A DNA stretch of 16,832 bases from Pelotomaculum sp. UBA3103 (GCA_002365855.1 DFAP01000104.1:843-17674), one strand, 5' to 3'; shown: positions 1 to 8,720, numbered from the stretch's first letter. Notes: generated from the letters alone by a model not told the origin. Numbers and translations: made by a program.

Positions 1-41
1 CGGTTAACAGCCGCCTGCTCTACCAATTGAGCTAATGGCCC
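1..41 (-). tRNA. tRNA-Asn (GTT), 3' part cut off by the window edge
   Basis: On the minus strand the 5' end reads GGGCCAT (acceptor arm), then a D-arm with GCTC/GAGC, then anticodon stem GGCGG and loop CTGTTAA. The anticodon is GTT, which reads asparagine codons. The 3' half of the anticodon stem is only partly inside the window, and the T-arm and acceptor 3' strand are missing. It is the last visible gene of a leftward Pro-Glu-Asn tRNA operon. Confidence 0.9.
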
Positions 42-72
42 TGTGTTGAAGAGTACGATGTAAAATAATAAA

Positions 73-148
73 TGGTGACCCCACCGGGATTCGAACCCGG
101 GTTACCGCCGTGAAAGGGCGGTGTCTTAGGCCGCTTGACCATGGGGCC
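73..148 (-). tRNA. tRNA-Glu (TTC)
   Basis: This is a complete 76-nt cloverleaf on the minus strand. The acceptor GGCCCCA pairs with TGGGGTC, followed by discriminator A and an encoded CCA (73-75). The anticodon stem is CCGCC/GGCGG around loop CTTTCAC, giving anticodon TTC for glutamate. The T-arm carries the usual GGTTCGAATCC core. It lies one base from tRNA-Pro and 31 bases from tRNA-Asn, so the three are almost certainly cotranscribed. Confidence 0.97.
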
Positions 149-149
149 A

Positions 150-227
150 TGGTCGGGATGGAGGGACTCGAACCCCCGGCCTCTTGCTCCCAAGGCAAGC
201 GCGCTAGCCAAACTGCGCTACATCCCG
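150..227 (-). tRNA. tRNA-Pro (TGG)
   Basis: This is a complete cloverleaf on the minus strand. The acceptor CGGGATG pairs with CATCCCG, then discriminator A and encoded CCA (150-152). The anticodon stem is CTTGC/GCAAG around loop CTTGGGA, giving anticodon TGG for proline. It is the promoter-proximal gene of the leftward tRNA operon; the promoter -10 box ends 18 bases upstream. Confidence 0.97.
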
Positions 228-244
228 TTAAATCCGCAAAAAGT

Positions 245-274
245 ATTATATCCTACAACAGCATTCCCCGTCAA
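245..274 (-). promoter_or_regulatory. Promoter of the Pro-Glu-Asn tRNA operon
   Basis: On the minus strand, TTGACG (269-274) is separated by 18 bases from a perfect TATAAT (245-250). Transcription would begin near 238, about 10 bases before the tRNA-Pro 5' end. This is the strongest sigma-A promoter match I found in the window, as expected for a stable-RNA operon. Confidence 0.85.
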
Positions 275-330
275 GATCACGTTAGTTTTTTAACAAGTTT
301 CTAAGGGGTTGTTTAATGTTAAAAAGTGAT

Positions 331-356
331 AAAAAAAAGTCCAGCTTTCGCTGGAC
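331..356 (-). terminator. Leftward Rho-independent terminator with a GAAA tetraloop
   Basis: Read on the minus strand, a perfect 7-bp stem GTCCAGC/GCTGGAC closes a GAAA tetraloop and is followed at once by eight T residues (338-331). This is a textbook intrinsic terminator. No annotated leftward gene lies upstream of it: the next gene to the right, acsC, runs the other way. It therefore ends either an unannotated short transcript or antisense read-through from the acsC region. Confidence 0.85.
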
Positions 357-453
357 GGGGAGAGATAGAACTCACAAAAGCGGAGTAGTACTATTATGTG
401 CGCTTTATATATAAAATATGCTATTACCCAAAAAAACAAACAAGATCTACTTT
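331..453 (-). ncRNA. Candidate orphan small RNA, about 120 nt
   Basis: A leftward promoter-like pair, TTGTTT (483-488) and TATTAT (460-465) with 17-base spacing, would start a transcript near 453. It would end at the terminator at 331-356. The predicted RNA would have a 5' stem (ACCC..AAA against TTTGGGT), a middle stem (377-382/401-406) and the terminator hairpin. I see no ribosome binding site followed by a start codon in it. I do not recognise the RNA as a known family (not 6S, SRP, tmRNA or RNase P by anything I can see). This is an inference from the promoter-terminator pairing only. Confidence 0.3.
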
Positions 454-519
454 GGGGTTATAATAGACGTGCAATAGCCTCTAAACAAAATATATAACAG
501 GCCATGATAATACCTATCT

Positions 520-549
520 TTCGGCAAAAGGCAGGAAAACACATATAAT
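520..549 (+). promoter_or_regulatory. Candidate promoter of the acs-met operon
   Basis: A perfect TATAAT lies at 544-549, with a weak -35 match TTCGGC (520-525) at 18-base spacing. Transcription would begin near 556, about 40 bases before the acsC ATG at 597 and upstream of the GAGGTGA site at 584-590. A second TATAAT at 459-464 lacks a -35 partner on this strand. The weak -35 may mean an activator is needed, but no operator could be identified. Confidence 0.35.
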
Positions 550-596
550 ATGTAGAAAAAATCTCAAAGAGGGTTATAGGTACGAGGTGAGATAAT

Positions 597-1934
597 ATGG
601 CTTTAACAGGATTGGAAATATTTAAACAATTACCCAAGACTAATTGTAGGGATTGCGGACAAGCAACCTGTCTGGCGTTTGCCATGGCTGTTGCAACAGG
701 AAAATTAGCTCTTGACCACTGCCCCCATCTCAGTGAAGCAGCGAGGGAAAACCTGGGTTTCGCAACTGCGCCGCCTGTTGCCACTATTAAAATCGGTGCG
801 GGTGGAGAACAGTTATGTATAGGAAATGAAACGGTACTTTACAGGCACGATAAGCGTTTTGAAAACCCATGTGCAATAGCAATTTCTATTAGCGACACTA
901 CCTGCAACGATGAGATTACCTCTAAGATTGCAGCAATTAAAAAGCTTGAATTCGATCGTGTCGGCCAGATTCATTCTGTTGACATGGTGTTGATAGAGGA
1001 GAGCTCAGGAAGCCCCGAGCGTTACGCTGAAACTGTAAAGCTTATTGCCGGCAATACCCGACACCCGTTAATATTAAAAAGTGAAAACCCTGTGGCAATA
1101 GAAAAGGCTCTGGATATGGCGGCAGTTAGGAAACCTTTAATCAACGGCGCAAACTCGACAAACTACGAGGCCATGACTACATTAGCCAAAAAGTTTGATC
1201 TGCCGCTGGTAGTAAAGGGCTCCGATTTAAACGAGCTTTCCTTAATGGTAGAAAAAGTTATGGGCCTGGGTTGGAAAGAAATCGTTCTTGATTCTGGCAC
1301 AAAGGATGCAGGCAAGGTTTTAGCTGATCAGACCCAAATCAGGAGACTGGCTTTAAGAAAGTATCGGCCATTTGGCTATCCTACCATTGCCTACGCTGCT
1401 GGCGGGGATCACTATCAGTCGGTGCTTGACGCCGGTGTCTACATTTGTAAGTATGCCGGTATAGTGGTTATCGACAGTGCTGATCCGGCTGATATCCTGA
1501 CGCTTATTACCCTGCGCCTCAATATTTATAGTGATCCGCAAAAACCCATCGCAGTAGAGTCAAAAGTTTATGAGGTACTCACCCCTGATCCTGATTCTCC
1601 TGTATATATTACCACGAATTTTTCTCTGACCTACTTTGGTGTTGCGGGGGACATAGAAGCATCCAGAGTGCCGGGGTATATACTGCCGGTGGATACTGAC
1701 GGTGTATCAGTCCTTACGGGATGGGCGGCGGGTAAATTTACGCCTGAAATTATTTCTGAAATGTTAAACAAAAGTGGTATTGCTGATATGGTATCTCACC
1801 GAAAGATTATCATACCGGGTGGTGTGGCTGTTTTAAAAGAAAGGCTGCAGGAAATATCCGGTTGGGAAGTGCTGGTCGGGCCGATTGAATCATCTAGTAT
1901 TCCAGGATTTATAAAACAACACTGGAGAGCTTGA
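597..1934 (+). CDS. acsC: Corrinoid iron-sulfur protein, large (gamma) subunit AcsC
   Basis: AcsC carries the cobamide and a [4Fe-4S] cluster of the CFeSP. With AcsD it accepts the methyl group from methyl-THF (through AcsE) and hands it to acetyl-CoA synthase. The 445-residue product has the expected length. The N-terminus MALTGLEIFKQLPKTNC is typical, and the cluster ligands C17-x2-C20-x4-C25-x16-C42 are all present. A TIM-barrel region follows (about 60-320), then the C-terminal corrinoid-binding domain (about 325-445). The start ATG sits 6 bases after GAGGTGA. It opens a rightward cluster with acsV, acsD, acsE, metV and metF, the same acsC-acsV-acsD-acsE order known from Moorella. acsA and acsB are not adjacent; a tRNA operon lies upstream instead. 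Confidence 0.96.
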   Translation: MALTGLEIFKQLPKTNCRDCGQATCLAFAMAVATGKLALDHCPHLSEAARENLGFATAPPVATIKIGAGGEQLCIGNETVLYRHDKRFENPCAIAISISDTTCNDEITSKIAAIKKLEFDRVGQIHSVDMVLIEESSGSPERYAETVKLIAGNTRHPLILKSENPVAIEKALDMAAVRKPLINGANSTNYEAMTTLAKKFDLPLVVKGSDLNELSLMVEKVMGLGWKEIVLDSGTKDAGKVLADQTQIRRLALRKYRPFGYPTIAYAAGGDHYQSVLDAGVYICKYAGIVVIDSADPADILTLITLRLNIYSDPQKPIAVESKVYEVLTPDPDSPVYITTNFSLTYFGVAGDIEASRVPGYILPVDTDGVSVLTGWAAGKFTPEIISEMLNKSGIADMVSHRKIIIPGGVAVLKERLQEISGWEVLVGPIESSSIPGFIKQHWRA

Positions 1935-1967
1935 AGATATATTCTCAACATTGAAAGGTTCATCCTT

Positions 1968-3884
1968 ATGCCAAAATTACACGTGCATATCTACCCTGAA
2001 AATAAGCATGTAACAATTGACCGGAACGAGAACCTTCTACAGGCGATAACCCGGGCAGGCATTCTCTTGGATGCATCCTGCGGGGGACAGGGAACTTGTG
2101 GCGGTTGTAAGGTCAGAATCAGGGAAGGACAGGCAAGTCCGGTATCAAGCGGCATGTTAAGCGATGATGAGAAAAAGCAGGGATTTGTACTGGCATGTCA
2201 GTGTGTTCCGAAAAGCAGCCTGGTTGTTGACATTCCTTTAGAGTCCAAGCTTGCGGAGCAGAGGGTTGTTTTGCTTGACGGTTCGGAAGGGGACGAGGTC
2301 GAGTTTTTAATAGATGACCCGAACTTTACTGATGAAGAATGCAGTGTTCCTATGTACAACAGGATAACTCTCGAAGTGCCGCAGCCCACCCTTGGTGATA
2401 CGGAGGACGACCTCGGCAGGTTGCTGAGGACAATCCGCAGGGAAACTGGTATAGAATTTTTGCAGCCAACACTGGATGTCTTGAAGATATTACCGGAAGT
2501 ATTGAGGAAAAGCGGGTGGAGGGTAACTGTTTCCCTGGCTGAAGGTTTAGGTTTGCAGCCAGTTGAAATAAACAGGGTTGAGCCGGGACCCGCTGCTGAC
2601 AAGCATCTTGGACTTGCCGTGGATGTAGGGACAACAACAGTAGCGGCAATGCTGGTTGACCTGAACAACGGCCGGACTTTGGCTGTGAAGGGCACCTATA
2701 ACCGCCAGGCGGTATATGGAGACGATGTGATTTCCAGGATTATCAGTGTTGGGGAACACCCTGACCGCCTGGGCGATTTGCAAAAAGCGGTTATAGATAC
2801 TATTAACAACCTCATTGAGGAATTGTGCGGCAGAGAAAAAATAGAACCAGCAGACATCAGGGCTGCAGCCTGTTCCGGCAACACGACGATGGTCCACCTT
2901 TTACTGGGTTTAAATCCTGCCAATATCAGGCTGGAGCCTTATATTCCTGTAGCTAATAATATCCCGGCGATAAGGGCATCCGATGTAGGACTAAAAATCC
3001 ATCCAGGGGCATGGGTTCAGAGCATACCCGGAGTCTCTGGATATGTTGGCGGTGATATCACTTCCGGGATTTTAGTGTCTGGCATGGCGCAGGCAGATGA
3101 GCTGACCCTTTTTATTGATATCGGCACCAATGGAGAAATGGTTTTAGGCAATAAAGATTGGCTGGTTGCCTGTGCCTGCTCGGCAGGTCCCGCTTTTGAG
3201 GGGGGCGGTATCAGGCATGGGATGAGGGCCATGCAGGGGGCCATTGAAAAGGTTAGAATTTCACGGGATGGTTCTGAAGTGTCTTACGCGACTGTTGGAG
3301 GAGCACCACCGGCAGGTATCTGTGGCTCCGGCCTAATCGACTGTATTTCCTGGCTTTACAAAGCAGGTGTTATCGATCGCAGCGGCAGCTTTCTAAAAGA
3401 AGCAGGGACGCCCCGCGTACGGGATAATGGAGAGGGTATAGAGTTTGTGCTGGCCTGGTCAGGTGAGGTAGGTATCTGTAAAGATATCACTATCTCTGAA
3501 ATCGAAATAAAAAACATAATTCGGTCTAAGGCGGCGGTATATGCCGGTATTCGCAGCATGCTCAAGTCTATCGACTTGAAGGTTGAAGCTATAGACCGGG
3601 TTGTGATAGCGGGTGGTTTTGGCAGGTATATTAATATAGTGGAAGCAGTCAGTATCGGGCTGTTTCCGGATATTCCACTGGAAAAGTACACTTATGTAGG
3701 CAACAGTTCTTTAAAAGGGGCGAGGATGGGTCTTTTATCCAGACAGGCCAGGCGCCAGCTTGAAGAAATTGCTAAAAAAACTACTTATCTGGAACTCAGC
3801 GAAGGAAATATTTTTATGGAAGAGTTTATATCAGCCCTTTTTATACCTCATACAGACATAGGATTGTTTCCTTCAGTCCAATAA
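1968..3884 (+). CDS. acsV: RACo-type ferredoxin/ASKHA protein, ATP-dependent reductive activator of the corrinoid protein
   Basis: Proteins of this family (Orf7/RACo of acetogens) use ATP hydrolysis to drive an electron onto CFeSP cobalt that has been oxidised from Co(I) to Co(II). The N-terminal domain (about 1-95) is a [2Fe-2S] ferredoxin with ligands C38-x5-C44-x2-C47-x29-C77. A linker/middle region (about 100-210) follows. The C-terminal ASKHA ATPase core has phosphate motif DVGTTT (219-224), CSGNTT (302-307), DIGTNGE (384-390) and IAGGFG (547-552). The length, 638 residues, suits the family. The start ATG is 9 bases after a short AAAGG site. The gene lies 33 bases after acsC, its substrate, which supports activation of CFeSP rather than of a methanol or methylamine corrinoid protein. 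Confidence 0.93.
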   Translation: MPKLHVHIYPENKHVTIDRNENLLQAITRAGILLDASCGGQGTCGGCKVRIREGQASPVSSGMLSDDEKKQGFVLACQCVPKSSLVVDIPLESKLAEQRVVLLDGSEGDEVEFLIDDPNFTDEECSVPMYNRITLEVPQPTLGDTEDDLGRLLRTIRRETGIEFLQPTLDVLKILPEVLRKSGWRVTVSLAEGLGLQPVEINRVEPGPAADKHLGLAVDVGTTTVAAMLVDLNNGRTLAVKGTYNRQAVYGDDVISRIISVGEHPDRLGDLQKAVIDTINNLIEELCGREKIEPADIRAAACSGNTTMVHLLLGLNPANIRLEPYIPVANNIPAIRASDVGLKIHPGAWVQSIPGVSGYVGGDITSGILVSGMAQADELTLFIDIGTNGEMVLGNKDWLVACACSAGPAFEGGGIRHGMRAMQGAIEKVRISRDGSEVSYATVGGAPPAGICGSGLIDCISWLYKAGVIDRSGSFLKEAGTPRVRDNGEGIEFVLAWSGEVGICKDITISEIEIKNIIRSKAAVYAGIRSMLKSIDLKVEAIDRVVIAGGFGRYINIVEAVSIGLFPDIPLEKYTYVGNSSLKGARMGLLSRQARRQLEEIAKKTTYLELSEGNIFMEEFISALFIPHTDIGLFPSVQ

Positions 3885-3965
3885 CGTGGTATTTAGGGAG
3901 GAACAGGCCGCTTTTATTTTAAATGTGCTGCGGTGTATAGTTTATCTGTTGAGAGGGGACGAAGC

Positions 3966-4910
3966 ATGACTTTAAAGTTAGCTAAGGAAAAATGGCCCGG
4001 CAGGGTTCTTGAGATGGTTATTGGGCAGGATCCGTGGGCCGTAATAGCAGGTGGCGACAACACCCTCCCTTTTCATCACTTTGAAGGGGAAATGGCTAAC
4101 AGGCCTGTTGCAGCCCTTGAGATATGGGATGTTGAACCAACGGACTGGCCGGAAGCAATAAAAGCGCAGTTTGAGGGTGTTCTGGACAACCCGGTGGCCT
4201 GGGCTAAAAAATGTGAAGATTACGGCGCCGACATGGTTTGCCTGAAGACAGCCAGCGCAAATCCTGAGGGCAGGAACGCTTCACCCCTGGAGGTTGCGGC
4301 GACGGTCAGAGCGGTGGCGGAAGCTGTAAGAGTTCCTCTTATTATAACAGGGTGCGGTGTTGAGGAAAAAGATGTTCAGACGCTTCAGGCAGTTGGGGAA
4401 GCAATTTCTGGATACAATGCGCTACTGGGGTGTGCAACTGCAAACAACTATCAGGCCATCACCGAGGCCTGCATGCTTCACGGGCACAACCTTATCGCGA
4501 CAAGTCCCCTGGACATAAACCTGGCCAAGCAGCTCAATATATTAATCAGCGAATTAGACCTGCCCCTAAACCGGATCGCTATGGACCCACTGGTAGGGGC
4601 ACTGGGTTACGGCTTGGAGTACGCTTATTCAATTATTGAACGCTCTCGTCTTGGAGCGTTAGGTGGAGATAAAATGCTATCGGCTCCCATTATCTGTTTT
4701 GTCGGTCAGGAAACCTGGAAAACCCGGGAAGCTAGGACGGAGCAAAAGGAAGAATGGGGCGCCCAGACCCGGCGTGCTATCCTTTGGGAGACAGTCACAG
4801 CTGCCAGTCTCGCGCTGGCAGGAGGTTCAATCTTTGTCCTGCGTCACCCTGAGACGCTAAAGCAGTTTAACGAACACATTTTAGCCTTGATGAAGCCTAA
4901 CTCATATTAG
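3966..4910 (+). CDS. acsD: Corrinoid iron-sulfur protein, small (delta) subunit AcsD
   Basis: AcsD is the TIM-barrel partner of AcsC in the CFeSP heterodimer and helps cap the cobamide. I recognise it from the segment VIAGGDNTLPFHHFEGEM, the NPVAWAKKCEDYGADMVCL region and MDPLVGALGYGLEY, all characteristic of CdhD/AcsD. I chose ATG 3966 (314 residues) because GAGAGGGG at 3951-3958 precedes it by 7 bases. A GTG at 3933 would add 11 residues but has no ribosome binding site and adds sequence foreign to the family. It is third in the operon, separated by 81 bases from acsV. That gap holds an unused AGGGAGG (3895-3901) with no start codon at workable distance. Confidence 0.95.
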   Translation: MTLKLAKEKWPGRVLEMVIGQDPWAVIAGGDNTLPFHHFEGEMANRPVAALEIWDVEPTDWPEAIKAQFEGVLDNPVAWAKKCEDYGADMVCLKTASANPEGRNASPLEVAATVRAVAEAVRVPLIITGCGVEEKDVQTLQAVGEAISGYNALLGCATANNYQAITEACMLHGHNLIATSPLDINLAKQLNILISELDLPLNRIAMDPLVGALGYGLEYAYSIIERSRLGALGGDKMLSAPIICFVGQETWKTREARTEQKEEWGAQTRRAILWETVTAASLALAGGSIFVLRHPETLKQFNEHILALMKPNSY

Positions 4911-4997
4911 GTCTGCTGAATTAAGGCTGATAACTTTGCAACGGTTGCTCTAACCAGCATGTAAGCATTATAGTTGATTTTAAGGAGGTTGAAAGGC

Positions 4998-5792
4998 ATA
5001 GAACTAATTGGTGAACATATAAACGGGATGTTTAAAGATATCAGGGAAGCGATCCTGGCCAGGGACCCTGGTCCGATAATCCACTGGGCCAGGTTACAGA
5101 CTGAAAAAGGCGCTCACTGGCTTGATATCAACACTGGCCCTGCAGTGCCAAAAGAAGAGCAGCCAGCCATAATGGAGTGGCTTGTCAGGACTGCTCAATC
5201 TGCCAGCAAACTACCCTGCTGTCTTGACTCAACCAATCCTGACGCCATAGAGGCCGGCCTGGTTGTGCACCGTGGCTGTGCTATGATCAACTCTACCAGT
5301 GCGGATCAGTGGAAGATGGATATTTATTTTCCCATGGCCTTAAAATACAAAGCTAAAATCATTGGGCTGGCGATGAATGAACAGGGTGTTCCAAAAGATT
5401 CTTCCGCCCGTGCCGCTCTGGCCATGGAGCTGGTAGTCAATGCTGATATGCACGGCTTAGCGCTGCAGGACTTGTATATTGATCCGCTCGCCCTTCCGGT
5501 TAATGTTGCTCAGGACCATAGCCCAGAAGTTATAGAAGCGATACGTCAGATTAAATTCCTGGCTGAACCGGCGCCAAGGACCGTTTTAGGTCTGTCTAAC
5601 GTGTCGCAGCGATGCTCAGAAAGACGCCTGCTCAACCGGACTTTTCTGGTCATGTGCATGACCGCAGGTTTGGATTCTGCTATCGTAGATATCCAGGACG
5701 ATATGCTGGTTGAAGCTGCGGCGGCAGCCAGGGTGCTGTTAAATAAGGATATTTATTGTGACTCTTTTGTCAAGACATTCAGGCAGCGTTAA
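4998..5792 (+). CDS. acsE: Methyl-THF:corrinoid iron-sulfur protein methyltransferase AcsE
   Basis: AcsE moves the methyl group from 5-methyltetrahydrofolate to the Co(I) of CFeSP. The product aligns along its length with Moorella AcsE. The conserved pterin-site residues appear in CLDSTN (D77), MINSTS (N98), YIDPL (D162) and LGLSNVSQ (N201), each two positions after the Moorella numbering. The start is unusual. AAGGAGG (4982-4988) is 9 bases before an ATA codon (4998), and that codon aligns with the family's initiator Met (Moorella MLIIGE, here IELIGE). TTG codons in frame at 4974 and 4989 are, respectively, upstream of the site and directly abutting it. The first in-frame ATG (5028) would delete conserved residues. 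The product is 264 residues from ATA or 272 from TTG 4974. Confidence 0.94.
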   Translation: MELIGEHINGMFKDIREAILARDPGPIIHWARLQTEKGAHWLDINTGPAVPKEEQPAIMEWLVRTAQSASKLPCCLDSTNPDAIEAGLVVHRGCAMINSTSADQWKMDIYFPMALKYKAKIIGLAMNEQGVPKDSSARAALAMELVVNADMHGLALQDLYIDPLALPVNVAQDHSPEVIEAIRQIKFLAEPAPRTVLGLSNVSQRCSERRLLNRTFLVMCMTAGLDSAIVDIQDDMLVEAAAAARVLLNKDIYCDSFVKTFRQR

Positions 5793-5863
5793 CGTGTCCT
5801 GATTCTCCGGTTTTATTTAATGGTTGTGTTGCCGCATATTTATAAGATCAAGGTGGTGCAGAA

Positions 5864-6535
5864 TTGATCATAGCCGAGCAAAAGCCCATCTCGGAAATCG
5901 CTGAGCTGGTTGATAATTATGACAGTCTTCTACTGCTGGGATGTGGTGGCTGTGTAACCGTTTGTCTGTCCGGCGGGGAAAAAGAAACACAGATATTAGC
6001 CAGCGCGCTGAGAATCAAACGCAGGATCGAGGGAAGGCCAATTGAAATAGTCACCTCAACAATTACCCGCCAGTGCGATCCTGAATTCATTGACTCACTG
6101 CAGGATCTTGTCAAAGACTTCGATGTGGTAGTATCCCTGGCCTGTGGCGTGGGACCTCAGTACCTGGCTGAAAGATACCAGGATAAATACATTGTTCCGG
6201 CAATGAACACAAAGTTTGCCGGTGGCTCTAAGAAACACGGTGTCTGGGAAGAGCGCTGCGGACTCTGTGGAGATTGTATTCTGCACTTGACCGGTGGTAT
6301 CTGTCCAGTAATACGCTGCTCCAAGAGCATTCTGAATGGTCCCTGCGGCGGTTCTCAAAATGGAAGATGTGAAATAGACAAAGATACGGACTGCGCCTGG
6401 CAGCTTATCCATGACCGCATGAAGGCGCTCGGTCAACTAGAATTATTAAAAAAGGTAATGCCGCTGAAAGACTGGTCAAAGTCCCGAGACGGGGGACCGC
6501 GCAGGATGACCAGGGAGGACGTGGTTATTAGATGA
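5864..6535 (+). CDS. metV: MetV, cysteine-rich partner subunit of methylene-THF reductase
   Basis: MetV is the iron-sulfur/zinc-type subunit that forms the MetFV methylenetetrahydrofolate reductase of acetogens. It is thought to pass electrons to MetF. The 223-residue protein is rich in cysteine: GCGGC with C27, C30 and C34 near the N-terminus, C71 and C94, then C132-x2-C135-x2-C138, C147, C152, C161, C169 and C177. This pattern fits the MetV/MTHFR_C family. The start is TTG 5864, 6 bases after AAGGTGGT. Its stop overlaps the metF start by four bases (ATGA, 6532-6535), so the two subunits are translationally coupled. No hdrABC, mvhD or rnfC2 gene is adjacent, so the electron donor cannot be read from the context. 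Confidence 0.9.
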   Translation: MIIAEQKPISEIAELVDNYDSLLLLGCGGCVTVCLSGGEKETQILASALRIKRRIEGRPIEIVTSTITRQCDPEFIDSLQDLVKDFDVVVSLACGVGPQYLAERYQDKYIVPAMNTKFAGGSKKHGVWEERCGLCGDCILHLTGGICPVIRCSKSILNGPCGGSQNGRCEIDKDTDCAWQLIHDRMKALGQLELLKKVMPLKDWSKSRDGGPRRMTREDVVIR

Positions 6536-7455
6536 TATCAGGGAATTGCGTACTGGAGGAAACCCTTAAGGGCGGCAAACTGGCGGTCACTGCTGAAATA
6601 GGGCCGCCCAAGCATTCCTCGCCAGCTCAGGTCATCAACCACGCCCGCTTGCTGAAGGGCGACGTAACTGCGGCTAATGTCACCGACTGCCAGACCGCGG
6701 TTGTAAGGATGTCCAGTATTGCCGCCGGTGTGCACGTTCTCAGCAGTGGCCTGGAGCCTATAGTACAGATGACCTGCCGGGACCGGAACAGGATTGCCAT
6801 CCAGAGCGACCTGCTTGGCGCCTATAGCCTGGGGATTAGAAATCTACTGTGTCTTACAGGCGATCACCAGATGTTTGGCAATCACCCGTCATCCAAAAAT
6901 GTGTATGACTTGGATTCCATTCAAATGGTACAGCTGGTAAGGCGGATGCGGGACGAAAAAAATTTTTTCTCCGGCGAGGAGTTAAAGGAATACGAGCCCA
7001 GGTTCTTTATTGGCGCTGTGGCCAACCCTTTCGCCGACCCTTTTGAGTTCCGGGTGGATCGACTGGAGAAAAAAATAAACGCCGGGGCTGAGTTTATTCA
7101 GACCCAGTGTATTTATGATCTGGAGCGTTTCTCCCGCTTTATGGAAATGTGCGTTGAGCGCGGTCTTCATGAAAGAGCGTATATCCTGGCTGGTGTTGGG
7201 CCGCTCAGGAACTTGCGCGTGGCTAAATATATACAAGCCAATGTATCCGGGATGATCATTCCGGATGAAATAATTCAGCGCTTAAAAAACGCGGAAGATC
7301 AAGAAGTTGAAGGTATTTCTATTTGTATTGAACAGATCAAATACATTAAAGATCACATCAGGGGCATATCAGGATTTCACATAATGGCCATAGCCCGGGA
7401 AGAAATAGTGCCTCATATCGTGCGCCAGGCGGGAATCTCCCCACATATGGAGTAG
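6532..7455 (+). CDS. metF: Methylenetetrahydrofolate reductase, flavin subunit MetF
   Basis: MetF is the FAD-containing TIM-barrel subunit that reduces 5,10-methylene-THF to 5-methyl-THF, the substrate of AcsE. The 307-residue protein shows AEIGPPKH with E22 (the position of the family's catalytic Glu), QMTCRDRNR (79-87), LTGD (108-111) and the QTQCIYD folate-site motif (190-196). The ATG overlaps the metV TGA. A GGGAGG lies 13 bases upstream, rather far, so reinitiation after metV is likely. It ends the operon. Its TAG is 2 bases from the stop of the converging gap gene, so any terminator must lie inside gap. Confidence 0.94.
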   Translation: MISGNCVLEETLKGGKLAVTAEIGPPKHSSPAQVINHARLLKGDVTAANVTDCQTAVVRMSSIAAGVHVLSSGLEPIVQMTCRDRNRIAIQSDLLGAYSLGIRNLLCLTGDHQMFGNHPSSKNVYDLDSIQMVQLVRRMRDEKNFFSGEELKEYEPRFFIGAVANPFADPFEFRVDRLEKKINAGAEFIQTQCIYDLERFSRFMEMCVERGLHERAYILAGVGPLRNLRVAKYIQANVSGMIIPDEIIQRLKNAEDQEVEGISICIEQIKYIKDHIRGISGFHIMAIAREEIVPHIVRQAGISPHME

Positions 7456-7457
7456 AT

Positions 7458-8471
<1,014 letters not shown>

Positions 8472-8582
8472 TTATTTCCTCCTTAAACATCATTCCGTCC
8501 TTAATCCTTAAACAATATTAATCTTATCCTACCCACACAGATCCGGATATAATCCCAGGGAGAAATTACCGTGTCTGGTTTT

Positions 8583-8610
8583 ATTATCATATTACTGACT
8601 GATCAATCAA
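8583..8610 (-). promoter_or_regulatory. Candidate gap promoter
   Basis: On the minus strand, TTGATT (8605-8610) is followed after 16 bases by GATAAT (8583-8588). Transcription would start near 8576 and give a leader of about 107 nt before the gap ATG. The -35 lies within an imperfect dyad GACT...AGTC (about 8597-8614) that could bind a regulator. The match is moderate and other A/T-rich -10 boxes are close by. Confidence 0.35.
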
Positions 8611-8720
8611 AGTCTGGAATAAAAAAAATAAGGCCGCCGCGCAACCGTCAGGTCTTGTAAATATTAAATAAACTGGGAATGATGCCTTTTTACCTGTATA
8701 AAAATTAGCAGAAAACAGTA

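Larger units (their letters stand above)
228..596. other. Non-coding region between the tRNA operon and acsC
   Basis: This 369-base stretch holds no convincing protein-coding gene. From left to right it contains the leftward tRNA promoter (245-274), a leftward intrinsic terminator (331-356), an inverted repeat AAAGCG/CGCTTT (377-382/401-406) enclosing the palindrome TAGTACTA (386-393), a leftward promoter-like pair (460-488), and a candidate rightward acsC promoter (520-549). A ribosome binding site GAGGTGA lies at 584-590. The terminator cannot belong to acsC or to the tRNAs, because it points left and sits upstream of the tRNA promoter. Confidence 0.7.

Noticed and set aside
4..304. Short open frames on both strands over the tRNA genes
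   Set aside because: They lie within structured tRNA sequence and encode nothing recognisable.
459..464. TATAAT on the plus strand as the acsC promoter
   Set aside because: No -35 partner at 16-19 bases on the plus strand; the overlapping TATTAT on the minus strand has a better partner, and TATAAT at 544-549 is closer to acsC.
458..784. A 108-codon open frame on the minus strand across the acsC start
   Set aside because: It overlaps the well-supported N-terminal iron-sulfur domain of AcsC, has no recognisable domain, and has no good ribosome binding site.
2198..2695. A 165-codon open frame opposite acsV
   Set aside because: Its sequence is the antisense of a clear ferredoxin/ASKHA gene; it shows no domain and no start signal.
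3923..3940. Five-codon frame (MCCGV) before acsD as a leader peptide
   Set aside because: The nearest purine-rich site (AGGGAGG at 3895-3901) is about 21 bases away, too far, and no attenuator hairpin is seen.
3933..3965. GTG-based N-terminal extension of acsD
   Set aside because: No ribosome binding site precedes it, while ATG 3966 has GAGAGGGG at a good distance and a family-like N-terminus.
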